From the NCBI GenBank assembly GCA_002077045.2, contig KZ111156.1, positions 369,444 through 433,443 of the forward strand: a DNA stretch of 64,000 nt, written 5' to 3'. The first letter of the stretch is position 1; each line of letters opens with the position of its first letter. Both the position numbers and the translations under genes were made by a program. This DNA is from Rachicladosporium sp. CCFEE 5018. Taxonomy: Eukaryota > Ascomycota > Dothideomycetes > Cladosporiales > Cladosporiaceae. The notes beneath the pieces were generated by a model. It searched no databases, had not been told where the DNA came from, and saw only the letters and a list, made by a program, of their open reading frames with translations. This document shows, piece by piece, positions 33,301 to 42,610 of this stretch.

Positions 33301-34947
33301 ACACCTTCGAGAGCTTGGGTCTGCCCACAACCACTGATCATCTCGGTCTTACCACCACGGATTGCAGTGACATGCTTGACCTGGCCAGCTATCATCTGGA
33401 AGCTAGAGTCTGTCATGATTGCCGTGGATGCTGCGGAGCTAATCGGCATCGACTGCGAGCCCGAGACTGCACTCGCTGCTATTACGAAGGACTCCGACAA
33501 CAGTGGCGAGCACGACTCTATGGAGCGCGTCAACTTTCAGTATGGCATGGGGAGTAATTACGAGCGTCTTGAGTTCATGGGCGACTGCTTTCTGAAGACT
33601 GCAACGACGATCTCGACTTTCATCCAAAACCCGCACGACAACGAGTTCGAGTTTCACGTCAGGCGCATGTTGATGCTGTGCAACAAGAACTTGTTGACCG
33701 TCGCAAGAGAGCTCAAGCTATACGAGTACATCCGCAGTCAATCCTTTTCGCGCCGCATGTGGTACCCAGAGGGCATGAAGTTGCTGGAAGGCAAAGGTGC
33801 GAAGCAGACCGAGGAGATCGAGGCTGAGGTTCACAACAGCAGCAAGCACAATCTCGGTGAGAAGACCATCGCTGACGTGTGTGAGGCACTGATTGGAGCA
33901 GCGTTCATGACCCACAATAAGCCAGGCGAGTGGCATCCTGATCAGTGGGAGAACGCGATTCGCGCAGTCACAAGGCTGGTCAAGAACGACGATCATAAGA
34001 TGCTGCAGTGGTCCGACTACAAAGCCGCGTACGCGATCCCAGCATACCAAGTTGGCGAGGCGACAGCTTCCCAGCTTGACATGGCCATGAAGATCGAGCT
34101 CGAGCATCCATACCACTTCAAGCACCCTCGTCTTCTCCGCTCGGCCTTCCTGCACCCCTCGCAGCCTTATATGTTCGAGAAGCTCCCCAACTACCAGCGC
34201 CTCGAGTTCCTGGGTGATGCTCTTCTGGACCAGGCAAGCATCACGCATATTTTCTACAAGTTCCCAGACAAAGATCCACAGTGGCTCACGGAGCACAAAA
34301 TGGCCATGATCGGCAACAAGGCTCTTGGTATGATCGCTGTTGAGACGGGCTTCTACAAGCACCTGCGCCACCATCACGATCAGATCCATCACCAGATCCA
34401 AGATTACGCCACCGAGCTACTCGAAGCCAAGAGCACTAGCAACCGAGCAAAAGACTACTGGATCGCCGTTTCCGACCCCCCTAAATGTCTCGGCGACATC
34501 GTAGAAGCATACGTCGGCGCCATGTTCATCGACTCCGACTTCGACTATTCCACCGTCGAGAACTTCTTCAACATGCACATTCAACCATGGTTCGATGACA
34601 TGTCTCTGTACGACACCTACGCCAACAATCACCCTTGCACGCACCTCCATAACGTGCTCCAGCAGTCGTTCGGGTGCATGGAGTATCGCATGTTCAAGAA
34701 GGAGGTGCCTGCTACGAACAATTCTGAGAGCAAGGACGTCATGCATGCGGTCATGATTCATCTCGAGATCGTGACGTGGGATAAGAGTACGAGCTCGAGG
34801 TATGGTCAGATCAGGGCGGCGAAGGCGGCTTTCGACATGTTGCAAGGGTTGACGCCTATGGAGTTTCGGCAGAGGTTCGGGTGTAATTGTGGGTTGGAGG
34901 AGGGTGAGGAAAAGGCGAGTGTGGTGCAAGCGGACTGTGCGATCTGA
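30337..34947 (+). CDS. DCL1: Dicer-like ribonuclease III, intronless, 1536 aa
   Basis: Single 4.6-kb exon. Cuts double-stranded RNA into small interfering RNAs. The N-terminal helicase has Walker A LDTGSGKT (~residues 128-135), DEAHH (~238), SAT-like MTASP, and QSRGRARK (~548). A dimerisation domain (~620-720; LVYLANFVSCMP) follows. RNase IIIa has YERLEFMGDCFLK (~1074) and IADVCEALIGAAF (~1178). RNase IIIb has YQRLEFLGDALLD (~1286) and LGDIVEAYVGAMF (~1385). All acidic catalytic residues are present in both domains. The C-terminal dsRNA-binding region has Cys in NHPCTHL (~1431), His in MIHLEI (~1474) and a CNC pair (~1514-1516), matching the CHCC zinc site known in Schizosaccharomyces pombe Dcr1. 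Assignment to the DCL1 rather than DCL2 branch is tentative. Confidence 0.93.
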   Translation: MTKEELLPLAEDDGILSGVNNLELEDDEELPLPPGPPSTQAQKRKVQKDIFEAWLQSDAAQGAMASKRTRANDGDADKSGIDVDDDRLDMKALFAKQQSANIISTKRDYQEELFERAKEQNTIAVLDTGSGKTLIAVLLLQWVLDNELASRAKGDPPKTAFFLVASVTLVFQQHAVLEKNLDHKVARFCGSMNVDTWSKEVWDRHLSENTVIVCTADILLQCLSHSYIKLQQINLLIFDEAHHTKKSHAYAKIIKDYYVPDSDTATRPRIFGMTASPIDSKGDVVQAAQELETLLHSRILTSAKARRSEHRMRQDEKILRYAPLRPPFETDFVGNVRNRFGHISVLAKVYSIAQLVASELGDWCADQFLLRAFTEKRVDRYKGETEQVHNARAVNAPVEALDAAVADIQAASKYVIGRAEHMQLDVVKDTHLSSKVQALRSHLAQVYERQTESKSLIFVNTRYTARLLNMLFKQLGMPHLRCGFLTGEGGSTLDDETFSFRRQVVTLNDFRTGKLNCLFVTSVAEEGLDVPDCNLVVRFDLYNTMVQYIQSRGRARKNPSKFIHMLEVGNSIHTSLCQGVRQQELAMRNFCETLPEDRQLVGNEDLKQALLAKEEMMQSWTEKTTGAKLTYGNALVYLANFVSCMPTVSEEPQHPTFAVTSVGSKFVAEVLLPDQAPIRSAVGREHTKKTLAKRSAAFEACKTLREKKYLDEYLMPTYVKKLPAMRNALLAVNMKKTLQYDMRTKPDVWQQSRGSLPTELFMMVIEYPDGLGRPHQPLVMLTRKPVPVMPSFALYLNDGTEVSVAPRICMNALKPDDGDLQKLTAFTLRVFSDCFSKRYENDAKQLSYWLAPAASGSSHSARTALDWRLLDEVFAREEYGWTRDMPDDFLTDRFFVDKWDGGRKFFVKGVDETRKALDPVPAGSPKPKGTSKVWKHMQQNILEYSNSMFVKSRERNQHLWDVKQPVVEAETVLLRRNMLAAPTEKEMKTPSRAWVCPQPLIISVLPPRIAVTCLTWPAIIWKLESVMIAVDAAELIGIDCEPETALAAITKDSDNSGEHDSMERVNFQYGMGSNYERLEFMGDCFLKTATTISTFIQNPHDNEFEFHVRRMLMLCNKNLLTVARELKLYEYIRSQSFSRRMWYPEGMKLLEGKGAKQTEEIEAEVHNSSKHNLGEKTIADVCEALIGAAFMTHNKPGEWHPDQWENAIRAVTRLVKNDDHKMLQWSDYKAAYAIPAYQVGEATASQLDMAMKIELEHPYHFKHPRLLRSAFLHPSQPYMFEKLPNYQRLEFLGDALLDQASITHIFYKFPDKDPQWLTEHKMAMIGNKALGMIAVETGFYKHLRHHHDQIHHQIQDYATELLEAKSTSNRAKDYWIAVSDPPKCLGDIVEAYVGAMFIDSDFDYSTVENFFNMHIQPWFDDMSLYDTYANNHPCTHLHNVLQQSFGCMEYRMFKKEVPATNNSESKDVMHAVMIHLEIVTWDKSTSSRYGQIRAAKAAFDMLQGLTPMEFRQRFGCNCGLEEGEEKASVVQADCAI

Positions 34948-35137
34948 AAGTATGGTGAGGATGTGAGCGGGCAGCGACAGCGACACGCGGCCAACGACGA
35001 TGTTATGACTTTGACGATGTGGCTATTGAGTGGTCGACGGCAGTGAGCTACTGACAAGATTCGAGTGATGAGTTCAGAGCCCAAATATCAGCTGCTAATG
35101 AACAACGCTGCTCCAAGAAAATGGGTATCTCAAATTT

Positions 35138-38100
35138 TCACATAATCCCCCTCAGTCCTCTGAACCCACCCTTGCCCTTCTTCTCCTCTGGCTTATCTTC
35201 CTTCTTCTCCTTTGGCTTGAGCTTGATGTTCTGCGCACCACCTACACCACACAAATCAGTATTGGCTCTCACACCACACAGACATCGTATCACTCACCTC
35301 GTCCATAAACCCTAACCTCACTACTCGGCGTGATCTTCCCTTTCTTGTCTCCACTCATAGTACTACTCCCATCACTAAATGCACTCGGCTTGCCCTTCTC
35401 ATCTACATCGCTCAATGGCGCAGTCTGATTGAACGTCACCGGTGGCCTGTTGGAGCTGGCCCTACTAGGCATGCTCTCGGCTCTGCTGACCACAGGCCGC
35501 CAAGTCAGTCCCGCGGCGCTGCTAAGCGTAGCTTCGGAGGGTGAAGGGATCACGCCAGCTCGGAAAGGCGCTTGGTAGCGCTTCGACGTCGGGTCAGAAG
35601 TTGACTGATGGCCTTGGTACTCGCTGTAATTGTCGTAGGCACTGTCCACAGCTGGGAGACCGCCGGATCCGCTCATGGAGCCGGAGCTTGGACGGCCATC
35701 GTGAGAAGTGAAAGCGTAGTCGTAAGGATTCGCTGGAGAGTCGCTGTCGCGGAGGAAGGTGCGGGCTTTGCCGTTGCCTTTCAGAGCGTCGAGTTGGGAG
35801 CGCACGGACTGGTATTCGAGTTCGAGGTCTGTGTGCTTTTCTAGCAGACGAGAGTGAGCTTTCTTGAGTTGCGCAAGCTTGGCTTGGGAGTCAGTGATGG
35901 CTTGCTGCATCAGGTACTGAGTGTCTGGCGAGCCACGGAGGTTTGCTCGTTGGCTGGGCTCAGCTTGGTCTGCGCGTGCGTCGAGCTCGGCTAGGCGATC
36001 GGTATAGGCGCGCTTCATGCGGTCAAACTCTGTTACGCGGCGGGTAAGTTGCATCTCTAGAGTGTCTTTCTCGTTTTGTAGGATCTCAATCTCGCGTTTG
36101 CCACGCTGGTGTTCGAATTCTTGGTATTCGTACTCTCGCAACCGGCGAGTGGCCTCGCGGAGTTGCTGTTGCACGGACTTGAGCTCTGCCACGTCTCGTT
36201 GTATGAGCTCAAGCTCATGTGACTTGCTTAGCTCCCTGGCTTCGGACTCTACAAGTAAGTCACGACACTGCTTCATCTCCACTCGTAACCGTCTCAGCTC
36301 GGCGGTATCGGCCATCCAAGCCTCTTTGTCTTTCTTCATGGCACGATGGCGCTCCTGGAGATGCGTCTCAAGATTGTTCGATTGCTTGCGCGTCAGCGCA
36401 GAATCCTTCATGGTTGATTCACGGGCTTGGCGGACATGCTCAAGCTGCTGCTTTAGCGCACGGTTAGCGTTGATGAGGTTCAGTGTCTCGGCTTCCGCAG
36501 TGACGTCCTTGACATTCTGACGCGCTAGCTGGCCGATGTGCTGTGAATACTGCGCTTTGTGCCATCGCTCAAAGTTAAGATCATTCCGCAGTATCGTGAT
36601 CTCACGTTGCAGATATGCAAGGTTGTTGGACGGTGTGGAGGACCGTTCCCTGGGCGAGCCTGCATTACCTGGTCGAGGAAAGTCGTCAAGAGACGGCACA
36701 TTCTTCTCGTTCAGGCCACTCGCTTTGCTTGTCGGTCGTCGTTGCTCACTGATCGAGGTGCCATCAGATACGCTGGCAGAAGGCCCTAGCAGTGGGCTAT
36801 CACCTTCTGCGGGGTGCGATGTGTTTTGCAGTGCCTGCGACTCTTTCCAGCTCATGCCGGATCGGAAGCTTGCGTGACTGGCAACGGGTGAGATCTGTCG
36901 ACTGTTCGTCTGGCTGGAATGGACATTGAGGGGAGGCAAAGTCGGTACAGGTGGCAAATCAGGCAGCTTGCCTGTTGGTGGAGGCCCTGGACTAACAAGA
37001 TTCGTCGGCCGGCTACCGAACAGTGCATGACAGTCCGCAACGACATCGGCTGTCTCCATCTTAGCCCACTTTGGGTCCTCAAGCTCCTCTTCGATCGTCA
37101 GATTGTAGAAGTTCGGGTGAAGCAGGTGTACCTCTCGGAACTGGTCGCTTCTGCTCCGTATGATAGTCTGATTGAGATCAAAGTCATCCGCGCCTGGAAA
37201 GTCGACATTCTTGAGATACTTGCGCGGCTTGCGAATGTAGCTCATAAAGTTGAGAGGGTAAAGCCCGTACAGGTAGGTGAAGTATGTCATGATCTCTGGA
37301 GTCGCAGCTTCCACGGCATCAGGGTTCGGACGAACCTTCTCCCAAGTCGGATCGATGCCAACATCGCCATGATCGGGAGCTGGTTCTGAACCCACCGACA
37401 CTCGGTCATCTGTTACAAGACTCCGTTGTGCATCGGAGCTGAGTGGACTAAACTTCTCCCAGCACAGTAGCCTGCTGTACACCAGGAATAGTCGGGGGAG
37501 GTGCGGACCAAGTGTGCTTGGGATGTGGGGAAGTAGCATGACTAGGGTCGTCAAAGCAAGTGTGAGTACAGTAGTCGAGGTGTCGCTCATCAGGCACTTG
37601 AGGAGACTTTCGATCAGGGGCGTGTTCGCGGCTGTGTAAGTGTGGGGTGCCTGGTGTCGAAGGTATGAGCTCAGCAGTGTCAGTGCTTGAAGGCGAGTAG
37701 CAGATGGCTGAACGAGGTCGTCCACCAACGTGAAGAACTCGAGTGGTCGTCGCTTGCCAAACGCAACCAAGATTGCCTCGACCTGAGTTGCAACCTGAGC
37801 ATTCTCTGGTGCAACGAAGCCATCTTCGTCATCGATTGCACGAGTCTTTGCAATGTAGATGTCGGAGAGCTCCTTGCAGACTCGCTTAGACAGTCTCTTC
37901 GACCCGGGGGGTTGCTCATCGTCTTCGTTGATGAGGATCGCCAGCAAGAACTCCTTCGCGTCGTCGAGAGCAGCCTGCTTGTAGCCTGTGGTGCTGATGA
38001 CAGGCTTCACAACCGCCTGCCACCACTCCCACAGGTCGGACTCGCCAGTGATCGCTGTTCGTAGCTCGCGAAGTACACCAACGAAGGCACCCAGCTTCTG

Positions 38101-38451
38101 CGGACTCTCGCCCACAAATCGCTCCCAGAAATTGTTCAGCTCCAGATTCGCCTTGGCGGCATCTTCATCACTAACACGCCCATCGTGTTCGTCAACGAAG
38201 TGCTGCAGCAGTCGTCGACTATCTGGCGGCAGCGACAGCGGCGTCCTGGCAGCCGAAAACTGTGCCTGCAACGCCTTGGTGACATCCTTGATAGTCCTGT
38301 AATCCCCCTTGTGAGTGAGTGCCGTAGACGAAAGAGCCCGAATCATCGTCACATCCACCTCCCAAATTCCACCACCGATATACCCGAACAAAATTCAAAC
38401 AGGATGCGAAAGTATAGCAAGAACAAAGAAACCAACTTACTTCACAGCCAT
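35138..38451 (-). CDS. TSC1: TSC1/hamartin homologue, copy A, 1037 aa
   Basis: Exons 38451-38441 (11 nt: Met-Ala-Val plus two bases), 38296-35298 and 35241-35138, total 3114 nt; introns 144 and 56 nt. The tiny first exon ends at a perfect GTAAGT donor, and the acceptor GATTACAG gives MAVKTIKDVTKALQAQF; both sites are preserved in copy B. The longer open frame upstream of exon 2 has no early ATG. Residues ~20-430 match the helical hamartin N-terminal domain (ALTLLSSYLRHQAPHTYT; LFLVYSRLLCWEKFSPLSS). Residues ~580-810 form a long coiled coil, as in hamartin. The last exon is Lys-rich (KPKEKKEDKPEEKKGKGG). With TSC2 it forms a GAP complex for Rheb upstream of TORC1. Convergent with Dicer, 190 bp away. 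Confidence 0.85.
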
Positions 38452-40706
38452 GGCCCTCGATCCCGCGATACCGAATACAGTGCCCAGCCTATCTACCGCC
38501 AGCTCCAGAAGGTCGAGCTGCAGGACGCAGGTACCGAAGCCGAATCCGTCAGCGTGCAGCTATCTGCGAGACCTGGGCTCATCTCATCATCCCGACAGCC
38601 CAGTCGACGGCAAGCTGCACACACGCGTGAAATGAGATGCGTTCGCCGGATGCGATGCGATGCGCTTAGTGCTTACCGATACTTGGGGCCGCGGGTCTTG
38701 CAAACTTCGTGTGTGAATTTCGAAGGACTTTCAGCCGCACGGGAGTGATAAGCTGGGCGTCGCGGAGTGGTCGAGATCGAGACAAGTACCAAGCGGGTGT
38801 TAAGGCAGCCGGAGATGCGGACACGGTTGTGTGATATGGGTCCCGATGATGATACGGGAGGTGTATGGAAGGTGACGAATTATGCCACAAGTGCAGGACT
38901 GCCGCGTTGGCTGCAGTAGGCCAAAGCAAAGATGGCGCGTTCACCTACATTAGAGCGCTCGTTGGCTGCATTTCTGGATATGCTTGTTGCGAGACGCGGC
39001 ATGCGGATGTGCTCGCTCATGCAATTTGCAGCGAATCCGATGAGACAGGGCGATAAGGCTTACGGCGGCCGGGTAGGAAATAGGAATTGTCATGCAGGGC
39101 TGTGCCTGAACGGCATTGAGGTGAGACAGGCTGATGATTGTGGCCGATATCAGAAAATCGTGTCATTAATGTCCGCGCTGACAGTGACAGCGAAGGGGTT
39201 CCCTGCTATCTTGTGATGAGGTTATCGCGACGTATGGTCGTCGACGCTGGTACGGCTTGTTGTCGACACTTCCGCCTACAATACACCCCTGCATCTAATC
39301 CTCCGCCCCCACTTGAAACCTGCACCCATCCGCTCAAGCTCGGATGGCCCAGAACGCCAAACATCTAATTGACAGACGCCACCACAGACGTCGCTTACAA
39401 TGGTGTTTCGTCGATGACATCTCTCATCGAACACATTCAGAGTGTTCTTCCCGCCGGTTCCTCTCCCCGGTGATACATCATGCATCGGACTCACACTCCG
39501 CCTCCCCTGCACGCAGCTCTCAAGCAGCTCCGGCAGACGTCGGCGCACCTAAAAGGCACATTCGACGCCGTATCAGAATGAAGCAATGCCACCGAGACAT
39601 TCTCAACGTCCCGCCGCCTCGCCCCAGTCAACGTTGCGCCACGTACCTCCGAACCGCTCGGCCACGAAGCAAGGTCTACCTTACCTGGCCATGTGTGCAG
39701 AGAGTTGGTTGCCGAGAGTAGTGAGACATGTCTGACTTCACCGCTTGGTGCGGCCAAGCACCATCAGCAGAAGAGCGTACGACATTTAATTCATGTTTGA
39801 TGAGGCAGATTGCCGGTGAGAGAATAGACGCAAATGCCAGCCCGCGTCTCCCCGTACGAGGCCGCCGGAGGTAGCATTGTGATTCCGAAGATGACCTCTC
39901 GTGCCGGTCGTATGCCAGCCACCGCATCACATAGTCTGATCTTGGACGGAGCAGAACCGATGCATCGCTGTTGTCGTCCATTCGACTGATCGAGCTAAGA
40001 CAACCTTCACCGCCACTACAGGATCCCAAGGAACTCAGCCCAGAGTGCGACCCTAAGACCCCGGACGTAGCCGTCATCTATTATCTACTTACCCAACAAC
40101 CACGATATTCAAGTATATCCGCCGCCGCAATAGCCTTTCGCCAGGCTCTCACCCCACGGCCACGCTCCGCATCAGTACATTCGTTACGATTCTATTCAGC
40201 CACCATTCCGCTAAGCCCGCCATCAAGCGTCACAGGGCTTGGGACAAGGCCGACGAGCAGAAGTGCTCGGATCGATCGTGGGTACTCTCTACAGCGCACG
40301 GTATACCTAGGAAAGGTGCTCGAAGTAACTGCATCGCGTATAATACTCGATCGTACATCCTGCAAGTTTCCTATCCAAAGCAGGCCGCTCAAGGCGAGCG
40401 AAAAGGTATGTTCTGGACAGCCTTAACGAGACGCAGCTTCCAGATCGTTGGGAGTCTGTTGATGGTGAGCTTGGGTGTGCAGGCCGCGCGACTGACGGCA
40501 CAAGACCTCCTACTGTCAGCCAACATTCCCTCAGTGTCAATAGTCTATGCGTTATGCTTCGCGAGGCATGTTGCTCTCGTTATTGTGTCGCATCGGTAGG
40601 TATAGCTCGTGATCGAGCAGAGCATCATGAGCACAAAAGGCAAGCCTCGATCATTGCTGACGAGGTGAGGTGCGCAATGCACACCGAATGCGCTCAGATC
40701 TTTCCA
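38452..40706. other. Gene-free spacer between TSC1 and ZPR1, copy A
   Basis: 2255 bp, long for this compact region. Short ORFs on both strands are not conserved as proteins in copy B, where frames shift and lengths change. Parts (38450-38760, 39220-39730, 40290-40700) are nearly identical to copy B, while 39935-40290 is divergent and contains unrelated sequence. It may hold promoter elements, a non-coding RNA or a decayed gene; nothing specific is recognised. Confidence 0.5.
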
Positions 40707-42380
40707 TTACGGCGCTTCTATCTCACCTTTATCCACTTCTACTGATGCCTTCTTGGCGTCCTCCCTTTCTACCCGTTCCCTCTCAGCATCACTCTCATAC
40801 CCTTCCGTACGGATGTCTCGCAGTCCTAGATCTTCCTCTTCCTCCTCAGTCCTCTCATACTCCAGTACCTCAATCTGCGGATCCGGCTCCGGCGCCGTGA
40901 AGCTCTGCACATAGCTGCTCGCCAGCGGGTCTTCAAGAACCATCGTGAAAGGCTTCTTGCCCTCTATGGCATCCCCGAGGTCAGCGAAGAATGAGTCCCA
41001 TGTGCGTTTCGAGTCAGAGGTCATAGAGTCATGCGTAGACACGTCCGGCGCATCCCCGTCCTCCAGCCCGAAAGCCTGAGCTCGCAGATCTCTCCGGATC
41101 TGCGTAAGTATTCCCTCCACAGTCGTGAACCTCCCCCCCATAGTCCCCGGCTCAACCCTCAACTGCAACTCCGGACACCACAACGCCGCACTCTCGCTCT
41201 TCAGCACATCCCTCCCTAGATCCTCAGCAGTATTCACATGCAGCGTCAATTTCTGTCCTTTCTCCGGAACCTCCCCGCCGGTCTTCACCTCGTTTGAGCG
41301 GTAACCGCAGGAGGCGCAGACCGTGGACATAAGGATTACTTGTTTGAAGTAGGGGATCGAGACCATTTTCATGTTTGTTGCGCAGGGGTGGGTGCAGCCG
41401 GGGCAGGTGGCGGGGAAGGAGTAGACGTTGTTTTCTATTATGTCGTCGTCGGGGGGAGGCGCATCGATATTGTTTCCTGCTTGCGCTTGTGGGGTGTCGT
41501 CCCCACCTACGAGGCCAGAGGCGTGGTACTCGGGTCGGATATCTGTAGCTGGTGCTGCTGTACCGTTCGTCTGCGCGTCGCCTTCTGCGTCTGCCTCGCG
41601 GTTCCCGAGGCCAAGCAGCTCGTTCTGCTCTGATGTTCGTACATACTCAACCTTCGCCCACTTTCCCCTCGCATCGCCTGGTCGGGGCTCGATGAAGCTG
41701 TTCCCACTCGGATCATCTACACTGATCATGAACGGCACCCTCTTCCCCTCCAACATCTCCCCCAATGCCTCCAACACCTTCCCGACTTTCTCTCCAACCT
41801 CCGGCATCTGTACCATCCTCTCCGCTTGATGCGCCGCAAGGTCCTCTCTCACAGTCCCGATCAGTCCTTCCAGATTACTGTATCGTCCTTTACCCGGTGG
41901 TATCTCCAGATCTAGATCCTCAAGTCGGAATATGCAGGTATCTGTCTTCACGACCTGCCGTTGCAAGTCCTCAACAGCGTCTACCCTGAAGGCAAACTTT
42001 GCGGCTTTCGGCTGGATCTCGCCAGCTGATTGAATCTCGTTGTTCCGTAGATTGCAATGAGGACACGAGAAAGACATGAGAACTATCTCACGGAAGTATG
42101 GGATGCGAGTCAAGAGTAGCCGGGTAGTGCCTTGTTCGTGACAATTCATGCAAAGGGATTCGATCTCGTCTGTGACTTTCGCATCAAGCTCATCATCCAC
42201 ACCAGTCGAGTTCATGTTCGCGACCTGCGCGCCCATGTCGGCGAACAAGTCTTCGGCGTGGCTGCGGGTTGTCGCTGGGTGGCCGTTCGTTGCCTTGGCC
42301 ATGCTGGTGAACGAGGAGCGTTTTGCGTCGAAGGGAGGTTCAGTAGAAGAGTCGTGATCGAGAGCCCGCTTTAATGACAT
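40707..42380 (-). CDS. ZPR1: Zinc-finger protein ZPR1, copy A, 557 aa
   Basis: Single exon, ATG at 42380 (an apparent start two codons earlier is TTG); copy B has the same start and length. Two tandem ZPR1 modules: the first C4 zinc finger is CMNCHEQG...CPHC (~residues 77-110) and the second CPGCTHPC...CASC (~residues 330-365), each followed by a ZPR1-specific beta-rich domain (GRYSNLEGLIGTVREDL and GRFTTVEGILTQIRRDL). The C terminus is acidic. ZPR1 is an essential eukaryotic protein that binds eEF1A and assists its folding, and shuttles to the nucleus. It is divergent from PRP22, sharing a 230-bp promoter. Confidence 0.95.
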   Translation of the reverse strand: MSLKRALDHDSSTEPPFDAKRSSFTSMAKATNGHPATTRSHAEDLFADMGAQVANMNSTGVDDELDAKVTDEIESLCMNCHEQGTTRLLLTRIPYFREIVLMSFSCPHCNLRNNEIQSAGEIQPKAAKFAFRVDAVEDLQRQVVKTDTCIFRLEDLDLEIPPGKGRYSNLEGLIGTVREDLAAHQAERMVQMPEVGEKVGKVLEALGEMLEGKRVPFMISVDDPSGNSFIEPRPGDARGKWAKVEYVRTSEQNELLGLGNREADAEGDAQTNGTAAPATDIRPEYHASGLVGGDDTPQAQAGNNIDAPPPDDDIIENNVYSFPATCPGCTHPCATNMKMVSIPYFKQVILMSTVCASCGYRSNEVKTGGEVPEKGQKLTLHVNTAEDLGRDVLKSESAALWCPELQLRVEPGTMGGRFTTVEGILTQIRRDLRAQAFGLEDGDAPDVSTHDSMTSDSKRTWDSFFADLGDAIEGKKPFTMVLEDPLASSYVQSFTAPEPDPQIEVLEYERTEEEEEDLGLRDIRTEGYESDAERERVEREDAKKASVEVDKGEIEAP

Positions 42381-42610
42381 GGGCAAATGAGTGTATATAG
42401 ATCAAATACAATTCCGTCCATCTCCTTCTCGAACTCACTCCGATCTTCGAACTTTTTGGCATGACGCACGTGGGGAAGCAGAGCCGCAATCCAAGGTACT
42501 GTAGAGTTATCTTAGCCCCGGACGCCTCGGTGCGTGCTAAGCGAGGCGTCTGCACCTTGACTTTCGTGACTTGAGGATGCACGAACTGCCATAGCGCTCA
42601 TATCAACGCG
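42381..42610. promoter_or_regulatory. Shared ZPR1/PRP22 promoter, copy A, with conserved E-box
   Basis: 230 bp between divergent starts. A block of about 59 bp (around 42417-42475) is identical in copy B, although flanking sequence differs by substitutions and indels. It ends with GACGCACGTGG, containing the palindrome CACGTG at 42467-42472, a bHLH-type site. A second conserved block near 42508-42545 contains TTATCT, a GATA-like site in reverse. Confidence 0.5.

Noticed and set aside
33718..34401. Long antisense ORF over the Dicer RNase III region, repeated at 49412-50740
   Set aside because: Shadow of the conserved Dicer frame; the copy at 49412 also runs through the N run.
36017..36520. 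Ser/Arg/Cys-rich plus-strand ORF inside TSC1
   Set aside because: Antisense to the coiled coil; Ser/Arg richness is the complement of Glu/Leu/Gln codons. Open in both copies only because TSC1 is conserved.
38315..38635. 106-codon plus-strand ORF over the TSC1 5' end, also present at 54069-54389
   Set aside because: Present in both copies but overlaps TSC1 exons 1 and 2 and intron 1 on the other strand; no family resemblance. The copies are similar here at DNA level anyway, so conservation is not evidence of coding.
39971..40426. 151-codon plus-strand ORF in the TSC1-ZPR1 spacer
   Set aside because: Only the last ~70 codons persist in copy B and the rest is disrupted, so it is not conserved as a protein.
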